64,000 bases of DNA from VXNE01 sp965248075 (GTDB lineage: Bacteria > Pseudomonadota > Gammaproteobacteria > Pseudomonadales > Azotimanducaceae): NCBI GenBank assembly GCA_965248075.1, contig CBDFIL010000002.1, forward strand, positions 682,001 through 746,000, written 5' to 3'. Position 1 is the first letter of the stretch; every line of letters starts with the position of its first letter. This document shows, one piece after another, positions 52,386 through 61,156 of this stretch. A program made the translations under genes and the position numbers. The notes beneath the pieces were generated by a model. The model did no database searches and had not been told where the DNA came from. It saw only the letters and a program-made list of their open reading frames with translations.

Positions 52386-52865
52386 ATGTCCATCCAGGAA
52401 GGCGACCAGCTCCCCGACGCCACGTTCTACGTCATGCAGGAGGGGCGGCCGACGCCGCGCACCTCCGCGGATCTGTTCGACGGCAAGAAGGTCGTGCTGT
52501 TCGCGGTGCCGGGCGCGTTCACGCCCCTGTGCTCGGAACAGCACCTGCCGGGTTACGTCACGCATGCCGACTCGATCCGGGACAAGGGCGTCGACAGCAT
52601 CGTCTGCATATCGGTCAACGATGCTTTCGTGATGGATGCCTGGGGCGCGGATCGCGGCGTCGGCGACGTGGTGATGGCGGCGGACGGCAACGGCGACTTC
52701 GCCAGGGCCCTCGGCCTCGAGATGGACGCCACCGGTTTCGGTCTCGGCGTGCGTTCGCAGCGCTACGCCATGATCGTCGAGGACGGCACGGTGACCAAGC
52801 TCGCCGTGGAAGAGCCCAACAAGTTCGAGGTCAGCAAGGCCGAGTCGATCCTGGCGGCGCTCTGA
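52386..52865 (+). CDS. Peroxiredoxin, Prx5 type
   Basis: 159 residues, AGAGGA site. Peroxidatic Cys in VPGAFTPLCSEQHLPGY (C50). The sequence follows the Prx5/AhpE-like pattern with SVNDAFVMDAW and FGLGVRSQRYAMIV. It reduces peroxides at the expense of thiols, in the cytoplasm. It is followed by a cupin gene after 49 bases on the same strand. Confidence 0.93.
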   Translation: MSIQEGDQLPDATFYVMQEGRPTPRTSADLFDGKKVVLFAVPGAFTPLCSEQHLPGYVTHADSIRDKGVDSIVCISVNDAFVMDAWGADRGVGDVVMAADGNGDFARALGLEMDATGFGLGVRSQRYAMIVEDGTVTKLAVEEPNKFEVSKAESILAAL

Positions 52866-52914
52866 CGCGCGCCGGACGGCACTTCCCGGGCAGCAGAGGC
52901 AGCGGAGCAACGCG

Positions 52915-53289
52915 ATGGCGGTGGTACGGGTGTATACCGGGGACGACGGCCGTTCCCACTTCGAGGATATCGAGATCGCGCTGTCGGACCAGGGTCCCGT
53001 GGGCCGGATCTCGGAGTTGATCGGGGGGCCGGGCGTGCTGTTCCGTGAGGTGGACGGCGACTACGACCTGGACTTCCACAATGCTCCGCGCCGGCAGTTC
53101 GTGGTGAACCTGGTCGGTTCCGTCGACATCGGCGTGGGGGACGGTACCGTGCGGCGCCTCGGACCGGGAGACGTCCTCCTGGCCGAAGATACCCACGGGC
53201 AGGGCCACACCAGCGCGGCCGTCAACGGCGACCCGCGCCAGTGCCTGTTCATCCCGATCGACGACGGCGTGGACCTGGCGACGGACTGA
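52915..53289 (+). CDS. Cupin-domain protein
   Basis: 124 residues. The beta-barrel pattern DFHNAPRRQFVVNLVGSVDI, then RRLGPGDVLLAEDTHGQGH, corresponds to cupin motifs 1 and 2, with His and Glu as likely metal ligands. Function unknown. It may be co-transcribed with the peroxiredoxin. Confidence 0.8.
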   Translation: MAVVRVYTGDDGRSHFEDIEIALSDQGPVGRISELIGGPGVLFREVDGDYDLDFHNAPRRQFVVNLVGSVDIGVGDGTVRRLGPGDVLLAEDTHGQGHTSAAVNGDPRQCLFIPIDDGVDLATD

Positions 53290-53351
53290 GGATTCGCGCA
53301 GCGGAGGCTCCACGGGCGGCGCCCGTGCGGGTAGTCCGCCGGCGCCGCCGA

Positions 53352-54122
53352 TCAGATCTCGCCAGTGCCGGCGAGTTCGTCCGCGCGCCGCACGGCCTGC
53401 TGCAGCGAGTTCACGGAACGCACCCACGGATCGAACTCCGCGAGTTCGGCCGGCAGGTTGGAAGCGGCCGTCCGCGCGCGCTCCCGGTCCGGATAGAGGC
53501 CGAGCAGCAACACGTAGAACAGGCGGCCGTCCCGTTCGACGCGGGCCGCCGACATGCCCTGCAACTCCTTGCGGGCGGCGTATTCCTCCAGCGCCTCCCG
53601 GGTCTGCACCGCCACCAGCTGGACCACGTAGTAGTCCGGCGGGGCGTCCATCACCGGGATCCCGCCGTCCGGTTGGCCGGCGACGTCGCGACGCGGCGGC
53701 GGTACCGATGCGGGGGGTGGCGGGAGCGGATCCTCCCGTGCGGCGCGGGGCGGCGGCGTTCGTTGCGCGCGCGTATCGCGCGTCGCGTTCGCCGCCTGGC
53801 GCGCCGCGGGTGGTCGGGTGGCCGGCGGGTGGCGCACCAGCTCCCGGTCCTGCACGCAACTCCACTCCTGATTCTCGACGCCGGTCTCGCAGAACCAGTC
53901 CGTCTGGTCGCCGGCGACGGCGGAGGGATTCCGGACGGGCGCCTGGGGGCCGGAGCGGCAACCCCCCAGGATCGCCGCCAGGGCCAGCAGCGAGAGTGCG
54001 AGCGTCCGGTGTGCCGGGATGCGGGTTCGTCCGGGGTGGGCGGCTTGGACGGACCGGGCGCCACCGTTCGTCGGCGCTGCGCTCTGCGCTGCCACCCGCG
54101 CTCCCCGTCTCGGCGATGTCAT
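53352..54122 (-). CDS. SPOR-domain lipoprotein
   Basis: 256 residues from ATG 54122. A leader with lipobox LGGC follows about 50 residues in (ALSLLALAAILGGC); a later start may therefore be used. Next is a Pro/Arg-rich linker, then a C-terminal SPOR domain (YYVVQLVAVQTREALEEYAA ... FYVLLLGLYPDRERARTA). SPOR domains bind denuded peptidoglycan at division sites. Convergent with the cupin gene and divergent from the MaoC-like gene. Confidence 0.8.
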   Translation of the reverse strand: MTSPRRGARVAAQSAAPTNGGARSVQAAHPGRTRIPAHRTLALSLLALAAILGGCRSGPQAPVRNPSAVAGDQTDWFCETGVENQEWSCVQDRELVRHPPATRPPAARQAANATRDTRAQRTPPPRAAREDPLPPPPASVPPPRRDVAGQPDGGIPVMDAPPDYYVVQLVAVQTREALEEYAARKELQGMSAARVERDGRLFYVLLLGLYPDRERARTAASNLPAELAEFDPWVRSVNSLQQAVRRADELAGTGEI

Positions 54123-54235
54123 GCGGCGGGTGTCCTTCCGCGCGCCCGAAGGCGGGTCCGTCCGGCAAAGGCGCTCATGGCGGGCTACTTTGCCCCGCGG
54201 GGTATGATCTGTCAAAAAGAGGGGAGGCCATCGAC

Positions 54236-55096
54236 ATGCCCATGAGTTCGACCACGGTCGGTCGGTCCACCAAGCGCTTCCGCGCCGTCGCCGACGCCCG
54301 GTGGCTGATGTCCTATGCCGCGGGTCTGGGGGAGACGTCCCCGCGCTATTTCGACACGACCGCCGGCATCGCGGCGCATCCCGTCTTCCCGGTCTGTCCG
54401 GAGTGGCCGGTGATACTCGACGCCCGCAACGTCGAAGGCGCCGCCGGCATGACGGCGGAAGAGTGGCGGCGCGGCGTCCATGCTACCCACGACGTGCTCG
54501 TGCACCGCCCGCTGCGCGCCGACGAGGAGGTCTTCACGACGGGCACGGTCGTCGCGGTGGAGGCGCGCAAGCCCGGCGCGTACCAGGTGCTGAAGCTCGA
54601 GACGGTGGCTGCGGACGGCGAGCCCATCCACACGACCTGGAACGGCAGCGTGGTGCGAGGCGTTGCGGTCGAGGGCGGTGACCGCAGCAATGGGGCGCTG
54701 CCCGACGTCGTCGCTTCGGAAGGGGCGGAGCCGCGCGGGGACACGGTCGAGATTCCGGTGTCGGCGGGCCTCGCCCATGTCTACACGGAATGCGCCCGCA
54801 TCTGGAACCCCATCCATACGGACAGGGCGGTTGCCCTGGCGGCGGGCCTGCCGGACATCATCCTGCACGGCACGGCGACGCTTGCGCTGGCCGTTTCCGC
54901 CCTGGTGAACCGCGAACTCGGCGGGGACCCGGCACGCGTGCATCGCTACGGCTGCCGGTTTGCGGCGATGGTGCGGCTGCCGACCACCATCACGCTGCGC
55001 GTGGATGCGGCACGGCCGGGCGCCTGCTGGTTCACGGTCCTGAACGAGGATGGCGCGGCGGCGATCTCCCGCGGCTACCTGACCAGCCGCCCGTAG
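54236..55096 (+). CDS. MaoC-like dehydratase, two-hotdog
   Basis: 286 residues (GGGGAGG site; an ATG two codons later is also possible). The N-terminal FAS1-like hotdog is followed by a C-terminal MaoC/hydratase-2 hotdog: ARIWNPIHTDRAVALAAGLPDIILHG carries the Asp/His hydratase motif. Likely acts on enoyl-CoA or 3-hydroxyacyl-CoA. A TATGAT -10-like hexamer lies about 30 bases upstream. Confidence 0.88.
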   Translation: MPMSSTTVGRSTKRFRAVADARWLMSYAAGLGETSPRYFDTTAGIAAHPVFPVCPEWPVILDARNVEGAAGMTAEEWRRGVHATHDVLVHRPLRADEEVFTTGTVVAVEARKPGAYQVLKLETVAADGEPIHTTWNGSVVRGVAVEGGDRSNGALPDVVASEGAEPRGDTVEIPVSAGLAHVYTECARIWNPIHTDRAVALAAGLPDIILHGTATLALAVSALVNRELGGDPARVHRYGCRFAAMVRLPTTITLRVDAARPGACWFTVLNEDGAAAISRGYLTSRP

Positions 55097-55283
55097 CGGT
55101 TCCGCCAGCGCGAGTCGCCCGGGGAGCCCGGTTCGCCTCCGCGTGTTTATGCGACGGTAACAGCCTCGACGTACCCTCCGCGTCTGCTGACGGTTTGCGC
55201 GGGTGCCGTCGATTCGTCAGAATGCGCGCAATTTTGCGCATGACGCAGTGCGCAATCTCGCGCCTTCGGATTGGATCGGGACG

Positions 55284-55874
55284 ATGCTGGCAACGCTTCA
55301 GGAGTTCGAAAGGGCCCCTCGCATCCTGCGACTCAACGTCGCGGGCCAGCCCGTCGAGTGGACGAGTTGGCAGGAGGCGGCATGCCTGTACGCGCGCAAC
55401 CTCGTGGTCTGGACGCTCGGAGACCCGGTGCTGCACATCCGCGGCGGGCATTCGCGGTTCGACGGCGCCCGGTCGTTTCTCGACATCCACAGCATCGTCG
55501 CCTGCCACGGCCGCATCGTCGAGCCGAAACGGGGCGTGCCGCCGCTCAGCAACGGGGCGCTCTTCGGCCGGGATCGTAACGTGTGCCTCTACTGCGGCGG
55601 CGACTTTCCCGACGCTGGGCTCACGCGCGACCACGTCGTGCCGCGGTCCCGGGGCGGCGAGGACCGGTGGGACAACTGCGTATCCGCGTGCCGGCGCTGC
55701 AACCACCACAAGGGCAACCGACTTCCGCACGAGTGCGAGATGGAGTTGCTCGCCCTGCCGTACGTGCCGAACTTCGCCGAGTACCTGGCGCTGACCAACA
55801 GCGGCCGGATCCTTGGGGACCAGATGGACTTCCTGAAGCGGCGCTTTGGCCGGGACAGCCGGCTCTTGCAATAG
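55284..55874 (+). CDS. HNH endonuclease domain protein
   Basis: 196 residues from ATG 55284; a GTG at 55203 would add 27. The zinc and catalytic motif is complete: CLYCGGDF, LTRDHVVPRSRGGED, CVSACRRCNHHKGNR. An N-terminal domain (LRLNVAGQPVEWTSWQEAAC) precedes it, as in chromosomal HNH proteins of proteobacteria. A hairpin GCGCAATTTTGCGC lies at 55226-55239 upstream, perhaps regulatory. Confidence 0.88.
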   Translation: MLATLQEFERAPRILRLNVAGQPVEWTSWQEAACLYARNLVVWTLGDPVLHIRGGHSRFDGARSFLDIHSIVACHGRIVEPKRGVPPLSNGALFGRDRNVCLYCGGDFPDAGLTRDHVVPRSRGGEDRWDNCVSACRRCNHHKGNRLPHECEMELLALPYVPNFAEYLALTNSGRILGDQMDFLKRRFGRDSRLLQ

Positions 55875-55959
55875 CGCTCTGAAAGGCCGCTCCCTGAGGT
55901 CGCGCGTTGCGCCCGCCCGTGTTGGGATACTATCGCCGCTTTCGTCCGGCAGCGTAACC

Positions 55960-57354
55960 ATGGCTGAATCCCAGGCCGATCCGTACACCGTACGGCACGG
56001 CGAGGCGCACGCGCCCCCGGTCAACTTCCGGGCGCGGATCAAGTATCTCGGGCCGAGCCTGATCGTCACGGGGGCGGTGATCGGCTCGGGCGAACTGGTG
56101 CTGACGACGAGTCTCGGGGCCGCTGCGGGGTGGGCGCTCCTGTGGTGGCTCCTGCTGTCGTGTTGGTGCAAGTCCCTGGTGCAGGCCGAGATGGCGCGCT
56201 ACACGATCATCTCCGGGGACACCTACCTGCGCGCCATCAATCGCCTCCCGGGCCGGATCTGGCGGATCTCCTGGCCCATCTGGCTCGGACTTCTCGCCTA
56301 CCTGCCGGGCACGATGGGGCTCGGCGGCATCATCGGCGGGGGAGGACAGGCGCTGTCGTTCCTGGCGTCGCTCGGCGGCATCTCCATCGACGGCACGGTG
56401 TGCACCGGCCTCATTGCCCTCACCACGTCGATCATCCTGAGTACCGGCTCCTACCGCTGGCTCGAGCGCGTGATGCTGCCGCTGGTGATCGCCTTTACCG
56501 TCGCGACACTGATCTGTTCGATCGCGATGCAGTTCACCGAATACCGCACGACGGTCGACGACATCGTCGTGGGACTTTCGCCGGACCCGGCCGTCTTCGT
56601 GGCCTTCGCCGCCCTGGCCCTGGCCGCGTACGGCTACACCGGCACCAATTCCGGAGACGTGACGGCCTATACGTACTGGTGCATCGAGAAGGGCTATCCG
56701 AGCTACGTCGGCTCCGACCGGAGCGACCCTGACTGGGAGTCCCACGCGCGCGGCTGGATGAAGGTGCTGCACACGGACGTGTGGCTGGCCATCCTCATCG
56801 TCACCTGCGCCACGGTGCCGTACTACGTGCTGGGGGCCGGCGTGCTGAACAAGATGGGCGTCGTCCCCGAGGGCAACGCGGAGACGATCGGGCTGCTCTC
56901 GAACATCTTCACGCAGACGCTCGGCGAGTGGGCGGTGTGGATCTTCAGTGTCGGCGCGTTCTTCATCCTCTTCTCGACGGTCCTTTCGGGCGTCGGCGCC
57001 AGCGGGCGCGTCATCCCCGACTATTTCATCGAGATGGGCTTCATGGATCGCAGCAACCTGGCGTTGCGCCGCGCCATCATCCGCGGGTACCTCGCGGTCC
57101 TGCCGATGGTCGCGTTCGTGATCTATCTCTTCATCCCGAACTTCGTGGCGCTCATCATGATCGGAGCGCTCACGTCGGCGCTCTTTCTGCCGATCCAGTG
57201 CGGCGCGACGATCTGGTTGCAGTGGCGGCACATGGACCCGCGGATCCGGCCGCGCGCCGTGACCCGCTACGGGCTGTGGGTGATCTTCGCCTTCGAGTTC
57301 GTCATGGCGTTCCTGGTGATCTGGCTGGTCGTGCTGGCGCCGCTGCGCGCGTAG
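55960..57354 (+). CDS. Nramp-like transporter lacking the canonical DPGN motif
   Basis: 464 residues, eleven or twelve helices. The first helix reads LGPSLIVTGAVIGSGELVLT where Mn/Fe Nramp carriers have DPGN, and helix 6 has ALALAAYGYTG instead of the MPH-type motif. It belongs to the Nramp-related branch of uncertain substrate and may not carry transition metals. The stop codon TAG is part of a REP-like GTAG head. Confidence 0.85.
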   Translation: MAESQADPYTVRHGEAHAPPVNFRARIKYLGPSLIVTGAVIGSGELVLTTSLGAAAGWALLWWLLLSCWCKSLVQAEMARYTIISGDTYLRAINRLPGRIWRISWPIWLGLLAYLPGTMGLGGIIGGGGQALSFLASLGGISIDGTVCTGLIALTTSIILSTGSYRWLERVMLPLVIAFTVATLICSIAMQFTEYRTTVDDIVVGLSPDPAVFVAFAALALAAYGYTGTNSGDVTAYTYWCIEKGYPSYVGSDRSDPDWESHARGWMKVLHTDVWLAILIVTCATVPYYVLGAGVLNKMGVVPEGNAETIGLLSNIFTQTLGEWAVWIFSVGAFFILFSTVLSGVGASGRVIPDYFIEMGFMDRSNLALRRAIIRGYLAVLPMVAFVIYLFIPNFVALIMIGALTSALFLPIQCGATIWLQWRHMDPRIRPRAVTRYGLWVIFAFEFVMAFLVIWLVVLAPLRA

Positions 57355-57479
57355 GGGACGGGCTTGTCCCGTCCCGGCGCGACCTACGGGTCGCGTTGCA
57401 GTTTCGCTGGCGCGAAACTGCGCGTTGACGACGAGGTTCCGCGACTTCGGGGACGGGCGACCACAAGGGTCGCCCCTAC
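57351..57479. repeat. REPIN-like inverted pair between convergent genes
   Basis: GTAG-headed palindrome at 57351-57375 and its inverted partner at 57455-57479. The first overlaps the stop codon of the Nramp-like gene. Confidence 0.75.
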
Positions 57480-57532
57480 GAGCTCCGAGCGGTTGTTCCA
57501 TCGAAGGTCCGGGCAGGCGCCGTGGCAATGGC

Positions 57533-58942
57533 TCAGCGGGACCTGGCGGCATGGTCGGCGAGCACGGCCGCCATGCAGGACGTCACCCGCTTGCCGGTCG
57601 GAATGTCCAGGAACTCGTTGGGGCCGTGGGCGTTCGAGTGCGGTCCGAGGACGCCCGTGACGACGAACTGCACGTCGGGGAAGCGGTCGCCGAGCATCTT
57701 CATGAACGGGATCGTCCCGCCGCAGCCCATCGTCCGGACCGGCCGCCTGAAGAACGCGCGGGACGCCCGATCCGCGGATTCCATGAGCCACGGGGCGAAC
57801 TCGGGGGCGTACCAGCCGCTGTGCGGTGCATCCAGTTCCAGCAGTACCCTGGCTCCCACGGGTGGGTCGCGTTCGATCAGGCTCCTGATCCGCTTGGCGG
57901 CCGTTGCTGCGTCCAGGCTCGGTGGCAGCCGAAAGACCAGCTTCGCGGCCGTGGCGGGACGCAGCGTGTTGCCCGCGTCTTCCGGTTCGGGTGCACCGGA
58001 CAGCCCGACGACGCCAAGGCTTCCCATCCACGCGTTGGCGAGGACGAGGTCCGCGTAGCTCGCGGGGTCGGGGCGCGACTCGCCCTCCCACGGAAAGCGT
58101 TCGACGACGCCGGCGCCGAGCGTGGCCGCCACGGACTTCGCTTGTTCCACCGCCCAGGTGGGCACCTGGACGGACAGGACGTCGTCGAGTGTGCCGGTCG
58201 CGCCGTCCTCGATGCGTTCGAGGAGGGACCGCAGCAGGCGAAAGCTGGATGGCACGATGCCCCCGGCCATGCCGGAGTGGACGCCTTCGGTCAGGATGTT
58301 CACGGTCAGGGTCCCCGACACCATGCCGCGCAGGGAGGTGGTCAGCCAGAGCTGGTCGTAGTTGGCGCACTCGGCATCCAGGCAGATCACGAGGTCTGGT
58401 ATGCCGATTCGCGTCTCGAGGGCCTCGAGGTAGAAGGGCAGGTCGAAGCTGCCGCTCTCCTCGCACCCCTCGATCAGGATCAGGCAGCGCGCGTGCGGCT
58501 GCCCCTGGCGCTGCAACGCGGCGACGGCGGTCAGGCTCGCGAACAGCGCGTAGCCGTCGTCGGCGCCGCCGCGTCCATACAGCCGTCCGTCCCGCAGCAC
58601 GGGAGTCCAGGGCCCCAGTTCGTCCTCCCAGCCGGAGAACTCGGGCTGCTTGTCGTAGTGGCCGTACAGGAGCACGTTGCCGGGTGCGGAACCGGGCACG
58701 TCGATCACGATCACGGGGGTCTTGCCCGGCAGCTGTACGATGCGGGCGTCCGTCCCTTCGATGTCGAACGACCTGGCCCACGCCAGCAGCAGTTCGGCCG
58801 CTTGCTGCATGTGCCCGGCCGCCTCCCAGCCCTTGTCGAACTCCGGCGACTTGTTGGGAATGCGGATGTACTCCGTGAGCTTCGGGACGATCTCCGAATC
58901 CCAGGTTTCCTCGACGAAATCGACGACGCGTTCTTCGTTCAC
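57533..58942 (-). CDS. M20-family metallodipeptidase
   Basis: 469 residues from GTG 58942 (GAGGGAG site). Metal ligands: YGHYDKQP (His, Asp), GRGGADDGY, EGCEESGS (catalytic Glu pair), CLDAE and the C-terminal HSNAHGPNE. The layout and length match carnosinase/CPG2-like dipeptidases (CNDP type). It begins 10 bases after the btuB-like stop, so it should share the cobalamin-controlled transcript. Why a peptidase is linked to B12 uptake is not clear. Confidence 0.9.
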   Translation of the reverse strand: MNEERVVDFVEETWDSEIVPKLTEYIRIPNKSPEFDKGWEAAGHMQQAAELLLAWARSFDIEGTDARIVQLPGKTPVIVIDVPGSAPGNVLLYGHYDKQPEFSGWEDELGPWTPVLRDGRLYGRGGADDGYALFASLTAVAALQRQGQPHARCLILIEGCEESGSFDLPFYLEALETRIGIPDLVICLDAECANYDQLWLTTSLRGMVSGTLTVNILTEGVHSGMAGGIVPSSFRLLRSLLERIEDGATGTLDDVLSVQVPTWAVEQAKSVAATLGAGVVERFPWEGESRPDPASYADLVLANAWMGSLGVVGLSGAPEPEDAGNTLRPATAAKLVFRLPPSLDAATAAKRIRSLIERDPPVGARVLLELDAPHSGWYAPEFAPWLMESADRASRAFFRRPVRTMGCGGTIPFMKMLGDRFPDVQFVVTGVLGPHSNAHGPNEFLDIPTGKRVTSCMAAVLADHAARSR

Positions 58943-58952
58943 GAATTCTCCC

Positions 58953-60779
58953 TCAAGGTTCGAACCGTACTCCGGCCATGGCCCGGACGCCTGGATTACG
59001 ATAGCCCAGGATGTCCTCGTAGTCCTCGTCGAAAACGTTCTCGACCTGCAGATACGCACGGACGCGCGGCGACAGGGACCATGTCAGGCCGGCGTGGACC
59101 AGCGTGTAGCGGTCCAGCGTCCTGCGCACGGACGGAAACGTGGAGAAGTCGTTGTCGAGCTGTTCGCCGACCACGGCGGCGCCGAGGTTGAACCGCAACG
59201 CGCCCGACAGGCTGCCGGCGGCGTCGATGCGGCCCTGGTGGCGGGGTCGCCGAACTTCCTCCGCACCGTCCTCGGTGGCGTCGAGCCAAGTGTAGGAGGC
59301 GGAGATCTGCACGCCTCCGAGCGTGTCCCGGTAACCGATCTCGACACCGTGGCGCCGGCTGCGGCGGTTGAGGTTGCGGGCCGTGAATCCGCCCCGGGCG
59401 AAGTCGAAGACGAAGCCGGCGATCTCGTTGTCGAGTTCGGCCGCGAAGGCAGCGACGCTCAGGCGCCCGGTCGCGTAGCCGATCTCGTACTCGATGGATT
59501 GCTCTGGCTCGAGGTCCGGATTGCCGTGGAAGGTGTCTGGGGTATGCCCATACCGTTCCGTGAACGTGGGGTTCTTGACCCCTGTCCCGACGTTGGCGAA
59601 TGCGCGCCCTGGCCCGAGCGCGCGCGCAATGGCGGCGTTCCACGCCACGGCGTCATCGAACTCGTCCTGCGCATCGAATCGGGCGGAGAGCGAGGCGAAC
59701 GTGTGCGGCCCGCGGAACTGGTACTCGGCCGCGGCCCCGCGGGCATCCACCTGCTGGCGTTGGTTGGGGTTGCCGAACGGCGTGACGGCGCCACGCTGAC
59801 GGAAGCGCTGGCTCTCGCGCTCGAGGGTGGCGTTCAGATAGTGAGCGGTCGAGAGCGTGAAGTTGTTGCTGAAGGTGGTCGTCACCCGTTCGCCGAGCGT
59901 CGCGGCGATCTGCGTGCCGTCCGCGAACTGGACGTCGTGCGCCCGCGCCGTCGTGACGGTCAGCGTTGGCTGCCAGCGCGCGGAGCCCGTGTGGCTCGCC
60001 TCGAGTTTTGCATAACGGCGTCGCAAGTCTGCGCCCCGGTCGCCGTCCGCGGGCACGAACGCCGGAAACGGGGTGGGGTCGTATTCGAGTTCGGCGTCCA
60101 CCGCGCGCACGACCGCGCCGAAGGTCATGGACCCGACACGCCGGAGCGTGTTGAGGTGCAGCGTCGTGTTGCGGTAGCCGTCCTGTTCGTCGCCGCTGCG
60201 GGCAACGTTGGTGCCGCCGGTGTCGAAGCGACTGAAAGTGAGGCCGATGTGCCCCGCTTCCCCGACCCGAGCGAGCTGCGCGCTCGCGTCCCGGGTCGAC
60301 TGCGTCCCGCCGGCGAGGTCGAATCGCAACACATCATCCGTCGGTGTGGTATCGATGTAGACAAGCCCGGCGAGGGCATCCACGCCCCAGACGGCGCTGC
60401 GGGGACCGTTGGCGATCTCCAGGCGAGTGGCTCCGGTCAGGTCGAGGTGGGCAAAGTCGTATTCGGAACCGCTGGCGGGATTGTTGAGCTCGATGCCGTC
60501 GAGCACGGTCAGCACGTGGTTCGCCTCGGCGCCGCGCAGGCGCGCCTGGGTCTGGCCGCCGCGATTGCCGGCGCGACTGAGCGCCATGCCGGGCAGGGCG
60601 CGCAGCACGTCTGCCGCGTGATGCGCGTGGCGCGACTCGATGTCGTCGTCGGTCAGGACCGTTAGTGGTCGGTCGCTGGCGCCGAGGCGGCTGGCCTGGA
60701 CGACGATCACCTCGAGTTCGGCGGCGGCGGAGAGTGGGAACAGGGCAATCAGCCCAAACAGCAATCGGAAGTTGCGCAC
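58953..60779 (-). CDS. btuB: BtuB-like TonB-dependent receptor
   Basis: 608 residues; signal LLFGLIALFPLSAAAE, TonB box EVIVVQASR, plug motifs RLRGAEANHVLTVLDGIELN and GPRSAVWGVDALAGLVYI. The barrel ends VENVFDEDYEDILGYRNPGVRAMAGVRFEP, close to vitamin B12 receptors. A cobalamin riboswitch precedes it, supporting uptake of cobalamins or related corrinoids. An M20 dipeptidase gene follows by 10 bases. Confidence 0.92.
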   Translation of the reverse strand: MRNFRLLFGLIALFPLSAAAELEVIVVQASRLGASDRPLTVLTDDDIESRHAHHAADVLRALPGMALSRAGNRGGQTQARLRGAEANHVLTVLDGIELNNPASGSEYDFAHLDLTGATRLEIANGPRSAVWGVDALAGLVYIDTTPTDDVLRFDLAGGTQSTRDASAQLARVGEAGHIGLTFSRFDTGGTNVARSGDEQDGYRNTTLHLNTLRRVGSMTFGAVVRAVDAELEYDPTPFPAFVPADGDRGADLRRRYAKLEASHTGSARWQPTLTVTTARAHDVQFADGTQIAATLGERVTTTFSNNFTLSTAHYLNATLERESQRFRQRGAVTPFGNPNQRQQVDARGAAAEYQFRGPHTFASLSARFDAQDEFDDAVAWNAAIARALGPGRAFANVGTGVKNPTFTERYGHTPDTFHGNPDLEPEQSIEYEIGYATGRLSVAAFAAELDNEIAGFVFDFARGGFTARNLNRRSRRHGVEIGYRDTLGGVQISASYTWLDATEDGAEEVRRPRHQGRIDAAGSLSGALRFNLGAAVVGEQLDNDFSTFPSVRRTLDRYTLVHAGLTWSLSPRVRAYLQVENVFDEDYEDILGYRNPGVRAMAGVRFEP

Positions 60780-60844
60780 GAGAGGATCCTCATTGAGCCG
60801 TCACACCCCTGGCCGGGCACCCCGAACGGCATTCGGGAATGGGT

Positions 60845-61035
60845 ATCGGATCGGTCTCCGGGCTTACGAGGCGCTCCGCGCACATCGCGCCTTCCCATCC
60901 GGGTGGACAGTGGCATGCTGGAAGTGCGCGCCCGCGTTGCCTTGGCTTGCGGGGCACTCGATCACCGTTGCGGGGTCAGCGCCGGAATCCCACCGGCTTC
61001 CCTCGTCGATCCCGCTCCGTGGCGCGACCGACGAA
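60845..61035 (-). promoter_or_regulatory. Cobalamin riboswitch
   Basis: On the minus strand: GGGAAGCCGGTGGGATTCCG, then GCTGACCCCGCAACGGTGA, later GCCACTGTCC, and the B12 box AGCCCGGAGACC at 60864-60853. These are the conserved parts of the class I cobalamin aptamer. A small hairpin at 60821-60837 (CCCGAA/TTCGGG) lies between it and the btuB-like start, a possible expression platform. Confidence 0.92.
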
Positions 61036-61156
61036 TACCCAATACAACCGCCGCGAATTGTAAACGTTCGTCGTTTGGGTATGCTTGCGCGCCTTTCAAT
61101 GTGGCGATGCAGGGGCCCCCAGGGTGGGAGCGCCCTGGCTCCGACTGGAGGTTCCA

